NCBI GenBank assembly: GCA_001436895.1
Contig: JQAY01000004.1
Span: forward strand, 124,284 to 187,183
Direction: 5' to 3'
DNA length: 62,900 nucleotides
Source: Weissella confusa
Lineage (GTDB): Bacteria; Bacillota; Bacilli; Lactobacillales; Lactobacillaceae
Shown: positions 1 to 6,238 of the stretch, one piece after another
Numbering within the stretch: position 1 is the stretch's first letter
How the letters are laid out: each line of letters starts with the position of its first letter
Made by a program: the position numbers and the translations under genes
The notes under the pieces: generated by a model
Database searches by the model: none
What the model was told of the DNA's origin: nothing
What the model saw: only the letters and a program-made list of their open reading frames with translations

Positions 1-268
1 TTGTCTTAGACATCATCGCTACGTTCTTAGCCATATCAGTTGTTAAGTTAAAATCGTCAACAACGCGAAGCGCACCATTTCCACCATTCGGAACGGTCGT
101 ACCTCCAAGTACGACCGTCCAATCAGTGCCTTCAACATACATATCTTGGTATTGACTGAACCAAGTACTGAATCGCTTTACAACTCCTAGCACCTTATAC
201 AATTCACGAGCGCTAACCCGTTGCTCACCTTCTTGGTTCGTTTGAACCTTAATCAGTTCGTTTGTCAT
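1..268 (-). CDS. Phage antirepressor, AntA-like N-terminus (partial)
   Basis: The gene starts at an ATG at 266-268 behind a GGAG ribosome site and runs off the left edge of the window, so only about 89 N-terminal residues are visible. They include VSARELYKVLG followed by a FSTWFSQY stretch, the pattern of the AntA/AntB antirepressor domain found in many temperate phages. Such proteins act in the lytic switch by opposing the CI-type repressor. It is read away from the repressor at 1312, as expected for an early lytic gene. The family call is by motif only; the C-terminal domain is not visible. Confidence 0.7.
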   Translation of the reverse strand, partial: MTNELIKVQTNQEGEQRVSARELYKVLGVVKRFSTWFSQYQDMYVEGTDWTVVLGGTTVPNGGNGALRVVDDFNLTTDMAKNVAMMSKT

Positions 269-280
269 GTTTATTTCTCC

Positions 281-508
281 TTATAAGTCTGTGATGTTAA
301 ACAACGTGAAAATCTTCTTACGAATATCCTTTGACCGAGGTGAATTGTCACCGTTGATTGCACGATTCGTTTGTGAAATCCCCTCACCAATCATCTCTGC
401 GAGTTCAAATTGCTTCATACCGTTTCGCTCCCACATCTCGTCATTGATGCGCTTCTTAATTTTGCGCTTTAGGGTATTCTCTTGTTCTTCAATTGTTGTT
501 GCCGTCAT
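281..508 (-). CDS. Small phage HTH DNA-binding protein (Cro-like position)
   Basis: This 75-residue protein starts behind a strong AAGGAGG site seven bases before the ATG. Residues about 30-65 (KQFELAEMIGEGISQTNRAI, then a short basic helix) look like a helix-turn-helix of the lambda-repressor type. The N-terminus is charged and helical. It is transcribed with the antirepressor, 12 bases upstream of it, in the lytic direction. It may be a Cro-like regulator, but it is not the first gene next to the operators, so another phage regulatory role is possible. Confidence 0.65.
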   Translation of the reverse strand: MTATTIEEQENTLKRKIKKRINDEMWERNGMKQFELAEMIGEGISQTNRAINGDNSPRSKDIRKKIFTLFNITDL

Positions 509-595
509 GTCGCAACCTCCTTTGTTTTTTTGTGATAATATTTTGGTTATGAGTATCGCAATTCTCCCCTACACTAAATGAAAGGAAAAATTATT

Positions 596-793
596 ATGAA
601 TAAAGAAACGATTATCGAAGCGTTCTCTTCAGCTCAACAGAACGCTCGTAATGAAGCACTTAAAAATTTCAAAAATTCAATGCCTGCAGAAAACGCTACG
701 ATTGAGGACGTTCATGCGGCTGAAGTTGGAACCGTCTTGGATTATGTTGACTCACTTGTGTTGAATACCATCAATAATCTTCTGGCGGATTAA
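596..793 (+). CDS. Small hypothetical prophage protein
   Basis: Sixty-five residues starting at ATG 596, chosen because an AAAGGA site at 581-586 precedes it; an in-frame upstream ATG at 578 lacks a site. The sequence is acidic and helical (MNKETIIEAFSSAQQNARNE...), with no motif I recognise. It is the only rightward gene in the leftward early-lytic block and overlaps the end of the convergent gene at 752-1042 by 42 bases. Function unknown. The good ribosome site and acidic composition support a real gene. Confidence 0.55.
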   Translation: MNKETIIEAFSSAQQNARNEALKNFKNSMPAENATIEDVHAAEVGTVLDYVDSLVLNTINNLLAD

Positions 794-1042
794 GTCCACT
801 TGGGTTAGTATTTGATTTTCCGTATCACTCACACTCGTTTGCTTGGGTTCGGTTACCAGCTTTTGGAAAAGCATTTCATTTGCGAGATGAAGTGCTTTTT
901 CTTTTTGTTCGTAGGACAAGTCAGTCCTTCCTTCCAACTTTCCAAAAATGTTCACTGCCAAGATGGCAGCTTCATCTCCAGCTTTCACCATCTCATCTAC
1001 GGTGATGAAAACTGGTAGTCGGTATTCAGAGTGCATTTTCAT
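752..1042 (-). CDS. Hypothetical prophage protein
   Basis: Ninety-six residues, first gene leftward of the operator region. The ATG at 1040-1042 is preferred because the GGGAG site lies eight bases before it; the upstream GTG would overlap that site. The protein is soluble and mostly helical, with no HTH or membrane segment visible. Its position next to the operators is where cro normally lies, but the sequence does not read as an HTH protein to me. Its 3' end overlaps the convergent gene ending at 793. Function unknown. Confidence 0.55.
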   Translation of the reverse strand: MKMHSEYRLPVFITVDEMVKAGDEAAILAVNIFGKLEGRTDLSYEQKEKALHLANEMLFQKLVTEPKQTSVSDTENQILTQVDLIRQKIIDGIQHK

Positions 1043-1090
1043 AATGTTCACTCCCTTTCTGTTTTTTTATTATCAAGTTGTTGCACGTTT

Positions 1091-1280
1091 TTAGCACAAG
1101 TGCTAATATAAGGGCATACGAAAAAGCACAATAAACGCCTGTATATCAACATTCGCTCGCCAAAGCATTGATTATCTTAGGTCTGTTTTTTGTTGCTCAA
1201 ATACTTGATGAATTCATTATTGCGCACGAATGCTAATAAGTCAACAAATTTTCGCGATTTATTTATGCACGAATGCTAAT
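1091..1280 (+). promoter_or_regulatory. Three repeated operator sites of the prophage repressor
   Basis: The element GCACRARTGCTAAT occurs at 1094-1107, 1224-1237 and 1267-1280. The first copy lies within a perfect palindrome, TTAGCAC-AA-GTGCTAA, at 1091-1106. The other two keep the GCACGAATGCTAAT half and lack the full dyad. The copies lie between the leftward lytic genes and the rightward repressor gene, and the last ends 32 bases before the repressor ATG. This fits operators for the CI-like protein controlling divergent promoters and its own synthesis. Confidence 0.65.
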
Positions 1281-1311
1281 GTTTTTTTCTCGATTACGGA
1301 GAAACGTTGAT

Positions 1312-1674
1312 ATGACGCCATTTGAACGAATAAAAGAATTAGCAAAAAAACGCGGATATTCACTCACTAAATTGAATGACGCTTCGGGATTGGGGACAAA
1401 CTCTATTTACCACTGGCGAACTAAAACGCCAAGTACAGCTTCCCTAAAAAAAGTCGCTGACGTCCTCGGTGTATCAGTAGACTACCTATTAGGTAACGCT
1501 GATGAGATGCGCCCTACCCACACAGAACCAGAAGTGCCCAATGATTTAGAGGAAGTTTTGAAGCAGGTTAACCCTGTGATGTTTGGTGGTGCCGAACTAA
1601 CAGACGACCAAAAGATGCTTCTATATAACATGGCTAAAGAAATGTCACGCAACAATCAACAAGGTGGTAAGTAG
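1312..1674 (+). CDS. CI-like prophage repressor, XRE family
   Basis: A 120-residue protein beginning MTPFERIKELAKKRG, with an ACGGAG site at 1296-1301. Residues about 5-62 form a classic XRE helix-turn-helix (SLTKLNDASGLGTNSIYHWR, then ASLKKVADVLGVSVDYLLG). The tail, about residues 70-120, is short and lacks the LexA/CI Ser-Lys autoprotease domain. Inactivation therefore probably depends on the ImmA-type protease encoded directly downstream. It presumably keeps the prophage silent by binding the repeats at 1091-1280. Confidence 0.85.
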   Translation: MTPFERIKELAKKRGYSLTKLNDASGLGTNSIYHWRTKTPSTASLKKVADVLGVSVDYLLGNADEMRPTHTEPEVPNDLEEVLKQVNPVMFGGAELTDDQKMLLYNMAKEMSRNNQQGGK

Positions 1675-1675
1675 T

Positions 1676-2083
1676 TTGAACGATGAATTGAGTGAGTTAA
1701 GAGACTACCTACTTAACCTTGCCCGCCGACACGATATTGACGTTGAGGATATGCTATCCACTACAGGTACACATATGTACGTCCGCGTGTTCAACAAGAT
1801 ATTTATGAATCCGAATGAAACGATGGCAACTTATGAATTTGGACTAGCTCACGAACTGGCCCATGCCATTTATGGAGATCCTAATGGTGAACAGTACTAC
1901 CCTTTTTCATTGTTGTTCAGAAAGACTGAAGAAAAGATTGCCAACAAGAACGCGATCCGACTGATTTCTGACTTTGTCTACCGCGATACGCCACTTGAAT
2001 GCAGAAATTGGGAACACTTTATTGATATTTTCAACCTACCCAGTTATTTCGAAGGCATTGTAAAGGAAATTATTTACGACTGA
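1676..2083 (+). CDS. ImmA/IrrE-type metallopeptidase
   Basis: About 135 residues carrying HELAH near residues 61-65 (AHELAHAIYGD), the HExxH zinc site of the ImmA/IrrE (DUF955) family. The likely start is TTG 1676, eight bases after an AAGGTGG site inside the end of the repressor gene; the stop of that gene and this start are adjacent, so the two are translationally coupled. Family members cleave or derepress the partner XRE repressor after DNA damage. The pair forms the lysogeny switch. Confidence 0.85.
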   Translation: MNDELSELRDYLLNLARRHDIDVEDMLSTTGTHMYVRVFNKIFMNPNETMATYEFGLAHELAHAIYGDPNGEQYYPFSLLFRKTEEKIANKNAIRLISDFVYRDTPLECRNWEHFIDIFNLPSYFEGIVKEIIYD

Positions 2084-2136
2084 TGAAACGTCCAGCAAAG
2101 GAATGACGTTAAAAGCTAAATAAGGAGATTTATGGT

Positions 2137-2796
2137 ATGGGAAAGAAAGACAAGGTAAAAAAGCCTTTCTACAAGCGTATTTGGTTTTGGGTGTTAGTAG
2201 TCGTTGTTGCTATCGTAGTGGGCGGCGGTGCATCTGGTGGTGAGCCTAACAAGACCACTACTACCTCTGACTTATCATCTTCAACTAGTTCATCTGACTC
2301 ATCATCTACAACTAGTTCATCTGAAATACCAAGCGATGCAACGAACGGACAAAAGAACGCATTGCGTAAGGCTGATGCTTATTCTCGTATAATGCACATG
2401 TCTAAGTCAGCTATTTATGACCAATTAACGTCAGAATATGGCGAAAAGTTCTCTGCCGAAGATGCACAATGGGCTGTGGATCACTTGAAGGCAGATTACA
2501 ACGAGAATGCACTTGCAAAGGCGAAGAACTATTCTGACCAACAATACATGTCTAAGGCTGGAATTTACGACCAATTGACATCAGAACAAGGTGAGAAGTT
2601 CACTGCTGAAGAAGCGCAATATGCAGTCGACAACTTGAAGGCAGACTATAACAAGAATGCTTTGAAGAAGGCTGAACAATATCAAAAGCAACAATCAATG
2701 TCAGCAGACGCTATTAAGGAGCAACTTTCATCTGATTATGGTGAGAAGTTCACCGCTGACGAAGCACAATATGCCGTTGACCACTTGAATGGTTAA
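2137..2796 (+). CDS. Ltp-like membrane protein with three repeats, probable superinfection exclusion
   Basis: This 219-residue protein has a short basic N-terminus, one membrane segment (about residues 16-29), a Ser/Thr-rich linker (about 38-65), and three repeats of about 50 residues at 74-123, 124-173 and 174-219. Each repeat carries a NALxKAxxY start and a YGEKFxAExAQxAVDxL core. This is the repeat of the Ltp family of host-surface lipoproteins, known from Streptococcus thermophilus prophage TP-J34, where Ltp blocks DNA injection by other phages. No lipobox cysteine is present, so the anchor is a transmembrane helix. Its place in the lysogeny module fits expression from the resident prophage. 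Confidence 0.8.
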   Translation: MGKKDKVKKPFYKRIWFWVLVVVVAIVVGGGASGGEPNKTTTTSDLSSSTSSSDSSSTTSSSEIPSDATNGQKNALRKADAYSRIMHMSKSAIYDQLTSEYGEKFSAEDAQWAVDHLKADYNENALAKAKNYSDQQYMSKAGIYDQLTSEQGEKFTAEEAQYAVDNLKADYNKNALKKAEQYQKQQSMSADAIKEQLSSDYGEKFTADEAQYAVDHLNG

Positions 2797-2807
2797 CACG
2801 TACCCCG

Positions 2808-2855
2808 CATGGTTAGCGGGGATACATAAAAAGCCCCACTCGATTGAGTGAGGCG
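2808..2855 (+). terminator. Two hairpins after the Ltp-like gene, possible weak terminator
   Basis: CCCCGC and GCGGGG pair around a short loop. They are followed by a second hairpin, CACTC-GATT-GAGTG flanked by GCC/GGC, just before the next ribosome site. There is no U-tract, so this may attenuate rather than stop transcription between the Ltp-like gene and the downstream pair. Confidence 0.3.
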
Positions 2856-2869
2856 TGAAAGGAAATACA

Positions 2870-3340
2870 ATGGCATCGGAACCAAACAAACCCCACGGAC
2901 TATCATCATTGTGGGGGTTTCCGTTGGGATTCATACCCGGAGTACTCACAAAAGAACAGACATGGTTTGTGATTATTTTAGGATTTATTGGAATTGCTAT
3001 TATTTATGTTGCACTTTGGATTTGTTATCTAGTCCGACAGTATCTATATATGAAAAATAAGATTACGTCTCTAGAAAATGAAATCAATTCGCAAAAAGAT
3101 GACATCACGTCCCTTGAAGATGACGTTCAAAAAGTGACGAAAAATCGCGATTCTTTAATCTCAAACCGCAAAAAATTATTGGCTGAAAAGGACGAACTGC
3201 TTAGAAAAGTAAACGTTCAAGGGAAAATAATAGAGTATGTAATCTATAGAAATGATGCAAAACTCGTACAAGCCGCAAACGTAGAACAATTGGAGGAACT
3301 ATCTGATGTTACAAAATTTCAGAATCGCGAAGATTATTGA
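2870..3340 (+). CDS. Unknown membrane-anchored coiled-coil protein
   Basis: A 156-residue protein starting at ATG 2870, behind AAAGGA. It has one hydrophobic segment at about residues 31-56, then a long charged coiled coil at about 60-125, and a short C-terminal helix. I do not recognise the family. The last 35 bases overlap the start of the next gene in another frame, so the two are almost certainly co-translated and may act together at the membrane. It lies in the prophage cargo region between the lysogeny genes and the integrase, where resistance or exclusion functions are common; that is inference from position. Confidence 0.65.
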   Translation: MASEPNKPHGLSSLWGFPLGFIPGVLTKEQTWFVIILGFIGIAIIYVALWICYLVRQYLYMKNKITSLENEINSQKDDITSLEDDVQKVTKNRDSLISNRKKLLAEKDELLRKVNVQGKIIEYVIYRNDAKLVQAANVEQLEELSDVTKFQNREDY

Positions 3341-3740
3341 TGAAACTACTTTTATTATCACTGGCGGAATCAGTGATGGTGTTAAAGAGGGCGACAAATT
3401 TCAAATTGTCGGACATAAGGGGGAAGAAATAAAAGACCCAGAAACTGGCGAAGTTTTAGGAACCCTCGATAGCATCAAAGGAGTCATAGTCGCTACAACT
3501 TTGTACTCAAAAATGTCAGTTGCACGTAGCGAAACATTCAGAGTCGGCGGGTCTCTACATACTGCATTATCTGAAATTGCAACGCCGACATATAATCTGA
3601 ATGATTTACTCGGATATACTGAGCACAAGGCACTGCCAGTTGATCCTACGCAAATCACGGGCGGAATAGAAACATTCTCAGATAATGCTCCTATTCAAGT
3701 TGGTGACATCGTTACCTATCTGTCGTCCCAAAATCAATGA
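3306..3740 (+). CDS. Unknown soluble protein paired with the coiled-coil gene
   Basis: This 144-residue protein starts at ATG 3306, behind TTGGAGGA, inside the 3' end of the preceding gene. The N-terminal half resembles a small beta-barrel with a GxxDGVKEGDKF-type turn, rich in Gly and Val strands, as in domains that set up OB-like or FlgT-C-like folds. The C-terminal part ends with APIQVGDIVTYL. No catalytic motif is visible. The overlap suggests a fixed-ratio partner of the membrane coiled-coil protein. It converges with, and overlaps by 29 bases, the gene at 3712-3939. Confidence 0.6.
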   Translation: MLQNFRIAKIIDETTFIITGGISDGVKEGDKFQIVGHKGEEIKDPETGEVLGTLDSIKGVIVATTLYSKMSVARSETFRVGGSLHTALSEIATPTYNLNDLLGYTEHKALPVDPTQITGGIETFSDNAPIQVGDIVTYLSSQNQ

Positions 3741-3939
3741 TGTTTGAAAGAGCCGCTCTAATAATTGAATTTTCAGAGTACTCAACTATTGCAAGCTCAT
3801 AAGCCTCTCCCCTTGTCATTTTCGCGTCATTCGCTAAGTGGTACGTGATTAGCATATTTATTGTCTCTGGGTATGACAACAACGCTAGAATGGCTGAGAT
3901 ATTATCTTTTGGAAGCGTTTTTAAATTATTTTGAAACAT
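3712..3939 (-). CDS. Small hypothetical prophage protein
   Basis: Seventy-five residues from ATG 3937-3939, with an AGGAG site about seven bases upstream; a GTG six bases earlier would clash with that site. The protein is helical (NNLKTLPKDNISAILALLSY...) with no motif recognised. Its start region overlaps the -35 element of the rightward promoter at 3931-3959, so expression of the two may interfere. Function unknown. Confidence 0.5.
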   Translation of the reverse strand: MFQNNLKTLPKDNISAILALLSYPETINMLITYHLANDAKMTRGEAYELAIVEYSENSIIRAALSNIIDFGTTDR

Positions 3940-3959
3940 GATCACTCTCCTGATATAAT
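3931..3959 (+). promoter_or_regulatory. Strong sigma-A promoter for a short RNA
   Basis: TTGAAA at 3931-3936 and TATAAT at 3954-3959 are separated by exactly 17 bases. The expected start is near 3966. No protein-coding gene follows within the next 65 bases before a terminator, so the promoter appears to drive the small RNA described next. Confidence 0.75.
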
Positions 3960-3965
3960 TTAGTT

Positions 3966-4033
3966 ATCGAGTGCTACACGCACACATTTCCACAAGGCGA
4001 CAACTTTCAGGAGTTGTTGCCTTTTATTTTACT
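3966..4033 (+). ncRNA. Short antisense-type RNA, par RNA II-like antitoxin candidate
   Basis: A consensus promoter and a terminator bracket a transcript of about 65 nt. The terminator is GGCGACAAC at 3996-4004 pairing with GTTGTTGCC at 4013-4021, followed by TTTTATTTT. The stem needs one G-U pair that forms only on the plus strand. Near its 5' end the RNA carries ACACGCACAC (3976-3985), repeated exactly at 4045-4054 inside the opposed small ORF. It could therefore pair in trans with that mRNA. The size, convergent layout and direct repeats match RNA II of the enterococcal par (Fst) locus. Role inferred. Confidence 0.6.
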
Positions 4034-4099
4034 CTAAAAACAAAACACGCACACCCCGCCGGCAAGCAAGAAGTGTGCGTATCGAACAAAACAGAACAT
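4034..4099 (-). CDS. Candidate 21-residue hydrophobic toxin peptide, par RNA I-like
   Basis: This very small ORF starts at ATG 4097-4099, five bases after AGGG, and encodes a strongly hydrophobic peptide beginning MFCFVRYAHF and ending VCVFCF. A promoter with an extended -10 (TGG-TACAAT, 4122-4127) and a TTTAAA at 4145-4150 lies upstream. The mRNA would fold CGCACAC (codons 7-9) with GTGTGCG (codons 16-18). The second arm is the repeat complementary to the small RNA on the other strand. This architecture is that of Fst-type type I toxins, although the peptide sequence is not a recognised Fst. Confidence 0.4.
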   Translation of the reverse strand: MFCFVRYAHFLLAGGVCVFCF

Positions 4100-4190
4100 T
4101 ACTGCCCTATTTACGTATTTAATTGTACCAGACCCGGGTATGTCTTTAAACTGCCTAAATTTTTTATGTAAAGGTTAGGTTTAACTTATC

Positions 4191-5264
4191 ATGGCAAGTA
4201 TAACTAAACGCGGCAACAAGTGGCGCGCTCGTGCATCTTATGTTGATGCAGGCGGCAACCGTCAGCAACCTAGCAAAACGTTTGATACCAAACGGGAGGC
4301 TACAGAATGGGCTGCCAAACTAGAAACTCAAATTATCGACGGTGCTGATATCAACGCTGCAAAAATGAAGTTTTCAGAATACTACCGAACATGGGTAGCA
4401 ACTTATAAAGAACCCACAGTCCGTGCATCTACATTGGTAAAATATCGCAGTTTTACCAACGAGTTAGATAAACTTGTTGGTGACGTTCAACTTGATAAAT
4501 TAACAGCATTGTATCTCCAAAATAAAATCAACGAGTTTGGCGAAGCACACACCAAAGCTTACGTTAACAATATTGTATCCACTATCAAGGCTTCACTAAA
4601 AGATGCACAAATTGACGGCATCATAAAGAAAGATATTTATAGTCGTCTCAAAGCAAACGGTGGCGCCTCAAAAGATGATGATAACTATTTAAGTGCTAGC
4701 GATTTTGAAAAACTGCAATCTTGGCTATATGATCATACAGACCTGATGATTGAAGACAAGTTCTACTTTGCTGTTCTTATCGCCCTAGAGACCGGTGCAC
4801 GAGTTGGCGAGATACTCGCACTAACGGTAGATGACTTCAATTTTTCAAACAACACCATGACTATCAACAAGGCGTACTCCAAAGCAACTGCGTCTAATAC
4901 CGAAACTAAGACACGCTCCGGTAATCGAACAATTGACGTGACTGACAATCTATTGGCTTTGGTAAATGAACTAGAAGAAGGCGGTGTCCTATTTCCTAAG
5001 AAGTGGTTTAGAGACGTATTCTCAGAACGGATGAAGCAACTTGCCGAAGAAGTTGGCTTCCCAGCAATACGATTCCATGGACTGCGCCATTCTCATGTTT
5101 CGTACTTGCTTCACAATGGCGTTGATATTGCCTACATCTCAAAACGAGTTGGTCACTCAAATGTGAATGTGACGCTTAAAACCTATGCACACATGCTTAA
5201 AGAAAAAGAGGCTGAGCAATCTAGCCGCACTATAAATTTGCTACAAAAAAACCGCCGTCCATAA
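4191..5264 (+). CDS. int: Prophage tyrosine integrase
   Basis: A 357-residue recombinase of usual phage length. Residues 1-50 form the AP2-like arm-binding domain (TKRGNKWRARASY). Residues about 60-150 are the SAM-like core-binding domain. The catalytic domain has Arg204 (GARVGE), HGLRHS near residues 299-304, a GHSNV histidine near 323, and the nucleophile Tyr in KTYAHM near 333. It catalyses integration and excision of the prophage. It is the last phage gene; only 58 bases separate its stop from the rpmA stop, and tandem decamers follow it directly. The ribosome site is a weak AAGG-type. Confidence 0.93.
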   Translation: MASITKRGNKWRARASYVDAGGNRQQPSKTFDTKREATEWAAKLETQIIDGADINAAKMKFSEYYRTWVATYKEPTVRASTLVKYRSFTNELDKLVGDVQLDKLTALYLQNKINEFGEAHTKAYVNNIVSTIKASLKDAQIDGIIKKDIYSRLKANGGASKDDDNYLSASDFEKLQSWLYDHTDLMIEDKFYFAVLIALETGARVGEILALTVDDFNFSNNTMTINKAYSKATASNTETKTRSGNRTIDVTDNLLALVNELEEGGVLFPKKWFRDVFSERMKQLAEEVGFPAIRFHGLRHSHVSYLLHNGVDIAYISKRVGHSNVNVTLKTYAHMLKEKEAEQSSRTINLLQKNRRP

Positions 5265-5270
5265 GCTCCG

Positions 5271-5290
5271 GTGACCAAAAGTGACCAAAA
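5271..5290 (+). repeat. Tandem 10-bp repeat after int, probable integrase arm sites
   Basis: GTGACCAAAA is present twice in direct tandem, at 5271-5280 and 5281-5290, seven bases after the int stop codon. Repeats of this kind beside an integrase gene are normally bound by the AP2-like N-terminal domain of the integrase and form part of the attachment region. Confidence 0.6.
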
Positions 5291-5335
5291 CGCTTATAAA
5301 CAGCGGTTTTATAACGCTAAAATTACTTAGCGATG
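5291..5335. other. Probable prophage attachment junction at the 3' end of rpmA
   Basis: The prophage ends here: int and its arm repeats lie to the left, and the last codons of rpmA begin at 5323. AACGCT is repeated at 5289-5294 and 5315-5320 around a TATAAA/TTATAA-rich stretch. The exact core sequence cannot be set without the other end of the prophage, which lies outside the window. Confidence 0.35.
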
Positions 5336-5634
5336 ATTTGCTTGTACTCTTCGCGAGTAACAACTGATACTTGGCGACGGTCACGGCCCAAACGACCGAA
5401 CTTTACGACACCATCAGTCAAAGCGTACAACGTGTCATCGTTTCCACGACCAACGTTTACACCTGGGTAGATGTGCGTACCGCGTTGACGGTAAATGATT
5501 GATCCAGCCTTGATGTCTTGACCATCAGCACGCTTCGTTCCTAGACGACGACCTGCTGAGTCACGACCGTTGGCAGAAGATCCGCCTCCCTTGTGGTGGG
5601 CAAGCATCGTCAAGTTGTTCAAATTCAATTGCAT
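5323..5634 (-). CDS. rpmA: 50S ribosomal protein L27
   Basis: This 103-residue L27 has the conserved [14 protein letters not shown] start of the mature protein, [11 protein letters not shown], and the [15 protein letters not shown] core. It carries a 12-residue N-terminal extension ([12 protein letters not shown]) ahead of HHKGGG. In Firmicutes this leader is normally cut by the cysteine protease Prp at an LQxFA-like motif. Here the motif reads LTMLA, and no prp gene lies between rplU and rpmA. The start is set by an AGAGGA site. The prophage integrase end abuts its 3' end. Confidence 0.95.
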   Translation of the reverse strand: MQLNLNNLTMLAHHKGGGSSANGRDSAGRRLGTKRADGQDIKAGSIIYRQRGTHIYPGVNVGRGNDDTLYALTDGVVKFGRLGRDRRQVSVVTREEYKQIIAK

Positions 5635-5661
5635 GATTTAAATCCTCTTCTTTCCGATGTC

Positions 5662-5964
5662 TTAGGCAATAGAGTCGATGACAACCTTAGTGTATGGTTG
5701 ACGGTGACCTTGCTTCTTGTGTGAGTGCTTCTTTGGCTTGTACTTGAAAGTAACAACCTTCTTTTCCTTACCTTGCTTCTCAACAGTACCTGATACAGTA
5801 ACACCTTCAACGTAAGGTGCACCGATCTTGCCGTCAGCGAAGACAACCTTGTCGAATACGACCTTGTCTCCTTCAGCGGCGTCCATCTTTTCGACGTAGA
5901 TTACGTCACCGGCAGAAACCTTGTATTGCTTTCCGCCGTTCTCAATGATTGCATATGCTGCCAT
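5662..5964 (-). CDS. rplU: 50S ribosomal protein L21
   Basis: A 100-residue protein starting [16 protein letters not shown], with the [18 protein letters not shown]-terminal signature of L21, which binds 23S rRNA. The start at 5964 follows GGAGG with 11 bases between; an upstream in-frame ATG at 5982 has no site. It lies 27 bases before rpmA, forming the usual L21-L27 operon but without the small prp gene that commonly sits between them. A structured leader precedes it, consistent with autoregulation. Confidence 0.96.
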   Translation of the reverse strand: MAAYAIIENGGKQYKVSAGDVIYVEKMDAAEGDKVVFDKVVFADGKIGAPYVEGVTVSGTVEKQGKEKKVVTFKYKPKKHSHKKQGHRQPYTKVVIDSIA

Positions 5965-6090
5965 GAGTTTGCAGACCTCCATAAAATATTTTTCTAAAAA
6001 AACTTAGACTCACCGAGTCCGCGAGTTCCAAGGAACTACTTAATACAGACCACGAGTGGTTGCAGTTTGTGGATTCCACAAACACAACGT
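5965..6090 (-). ncRNA. L21 leader, ribosomal protein autoregulatory RNA
   Basis: The 5' untranslated region of rplU contains four hairpins in a row on the minus strand: GTTTGTGG/CCACAAAC, ACCAC/GTGGT, AGTTCC/GGAACT and GACTC/GAGTC. They are followed by a U-rich stretch and the ribosome site. The position and series of hairpins fit the Firmicutes L21 leader, thought to bind L21 and lower expression of the operon. Family assignment is by position and fold, not by alignment. Confidence 0.7.
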
Positions 6091-6095
6091 AGATA

Positions 6096-6124
6096 ATTAT
6101 AAAACAAGTTCTAACTAAATACAA
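6096..6124 (-). promoter_or_regulatory. Promoter of the rplU-rpmA operon
   Basis: On the minus strand TTGTAT (6119-6124) and TATAAT (6096-6101) are separated by 17 bases. Transcription would start near 6089, at the first hairpin of the L21 leader. Confidence 0.75.
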
Positions 6125-6152
6125 TAAAATCCCCCACAAATGTGGAGGACTT
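6124..6152 (-). terminator. Terminator after tRNA-Arg
   Basis: TCCTCCACA pairs with TGTGGGGGA around TTT, followed by TTTTATT on the minus strand. It ends the tRNA transcript and overlaps the -35 of the rplU promoter. Confidence 0.75.
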
Positions 6153-6164
6153 CTAAGTTTTTCA

Positions 6165-6238
6165 TGCAGCTGGTGGGACTCGAACCCACAACCGCTCGGG
6201 TAGAAACCGAGTGCACTATCCAGTTGTGCTACAGCTGC
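6165..6238 (-). tRNA. tRNA-Arg (anticodon UCU)
   Basis: This 74-nt cloverleaf on the minus strand has a seven-pair acceptor stem GCAGCTG/CAGCTGC with discriminator A, a D-arm, an anticodon arm CTCGG-TTTCTAC-CCGAG with anticodon TCT, a five-base variable region, and a T-arm GTGGG-TTCGAGT-CCCAC. It reads AGA/AGG arginine codons. CCA is not encoded. The mature 5' end touches the U-tract of the preceding terminator. Confidence 0.96.

Noticed and set aside
267-581. A 104-codon plus-strand ORF over the HTH gene
   Set aside because: Shadow of the minus-strand gene at 281-508, which has a strong AAGGAGG site and a recognisable HTH.
3971-4171. A 66-codon plus-strand ORF upstream of int
   Set aside because: No ribosome site, and it overlaps the short RNA, its terminator and the opposed toxin-like ORF.
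5289-5320. rpmA terminator hairpin
   Set aside because: AACGCTTATAAAC and GTTTTATAACGCT look symmetrical but are mostly direct repeats and do not form a stable stem.
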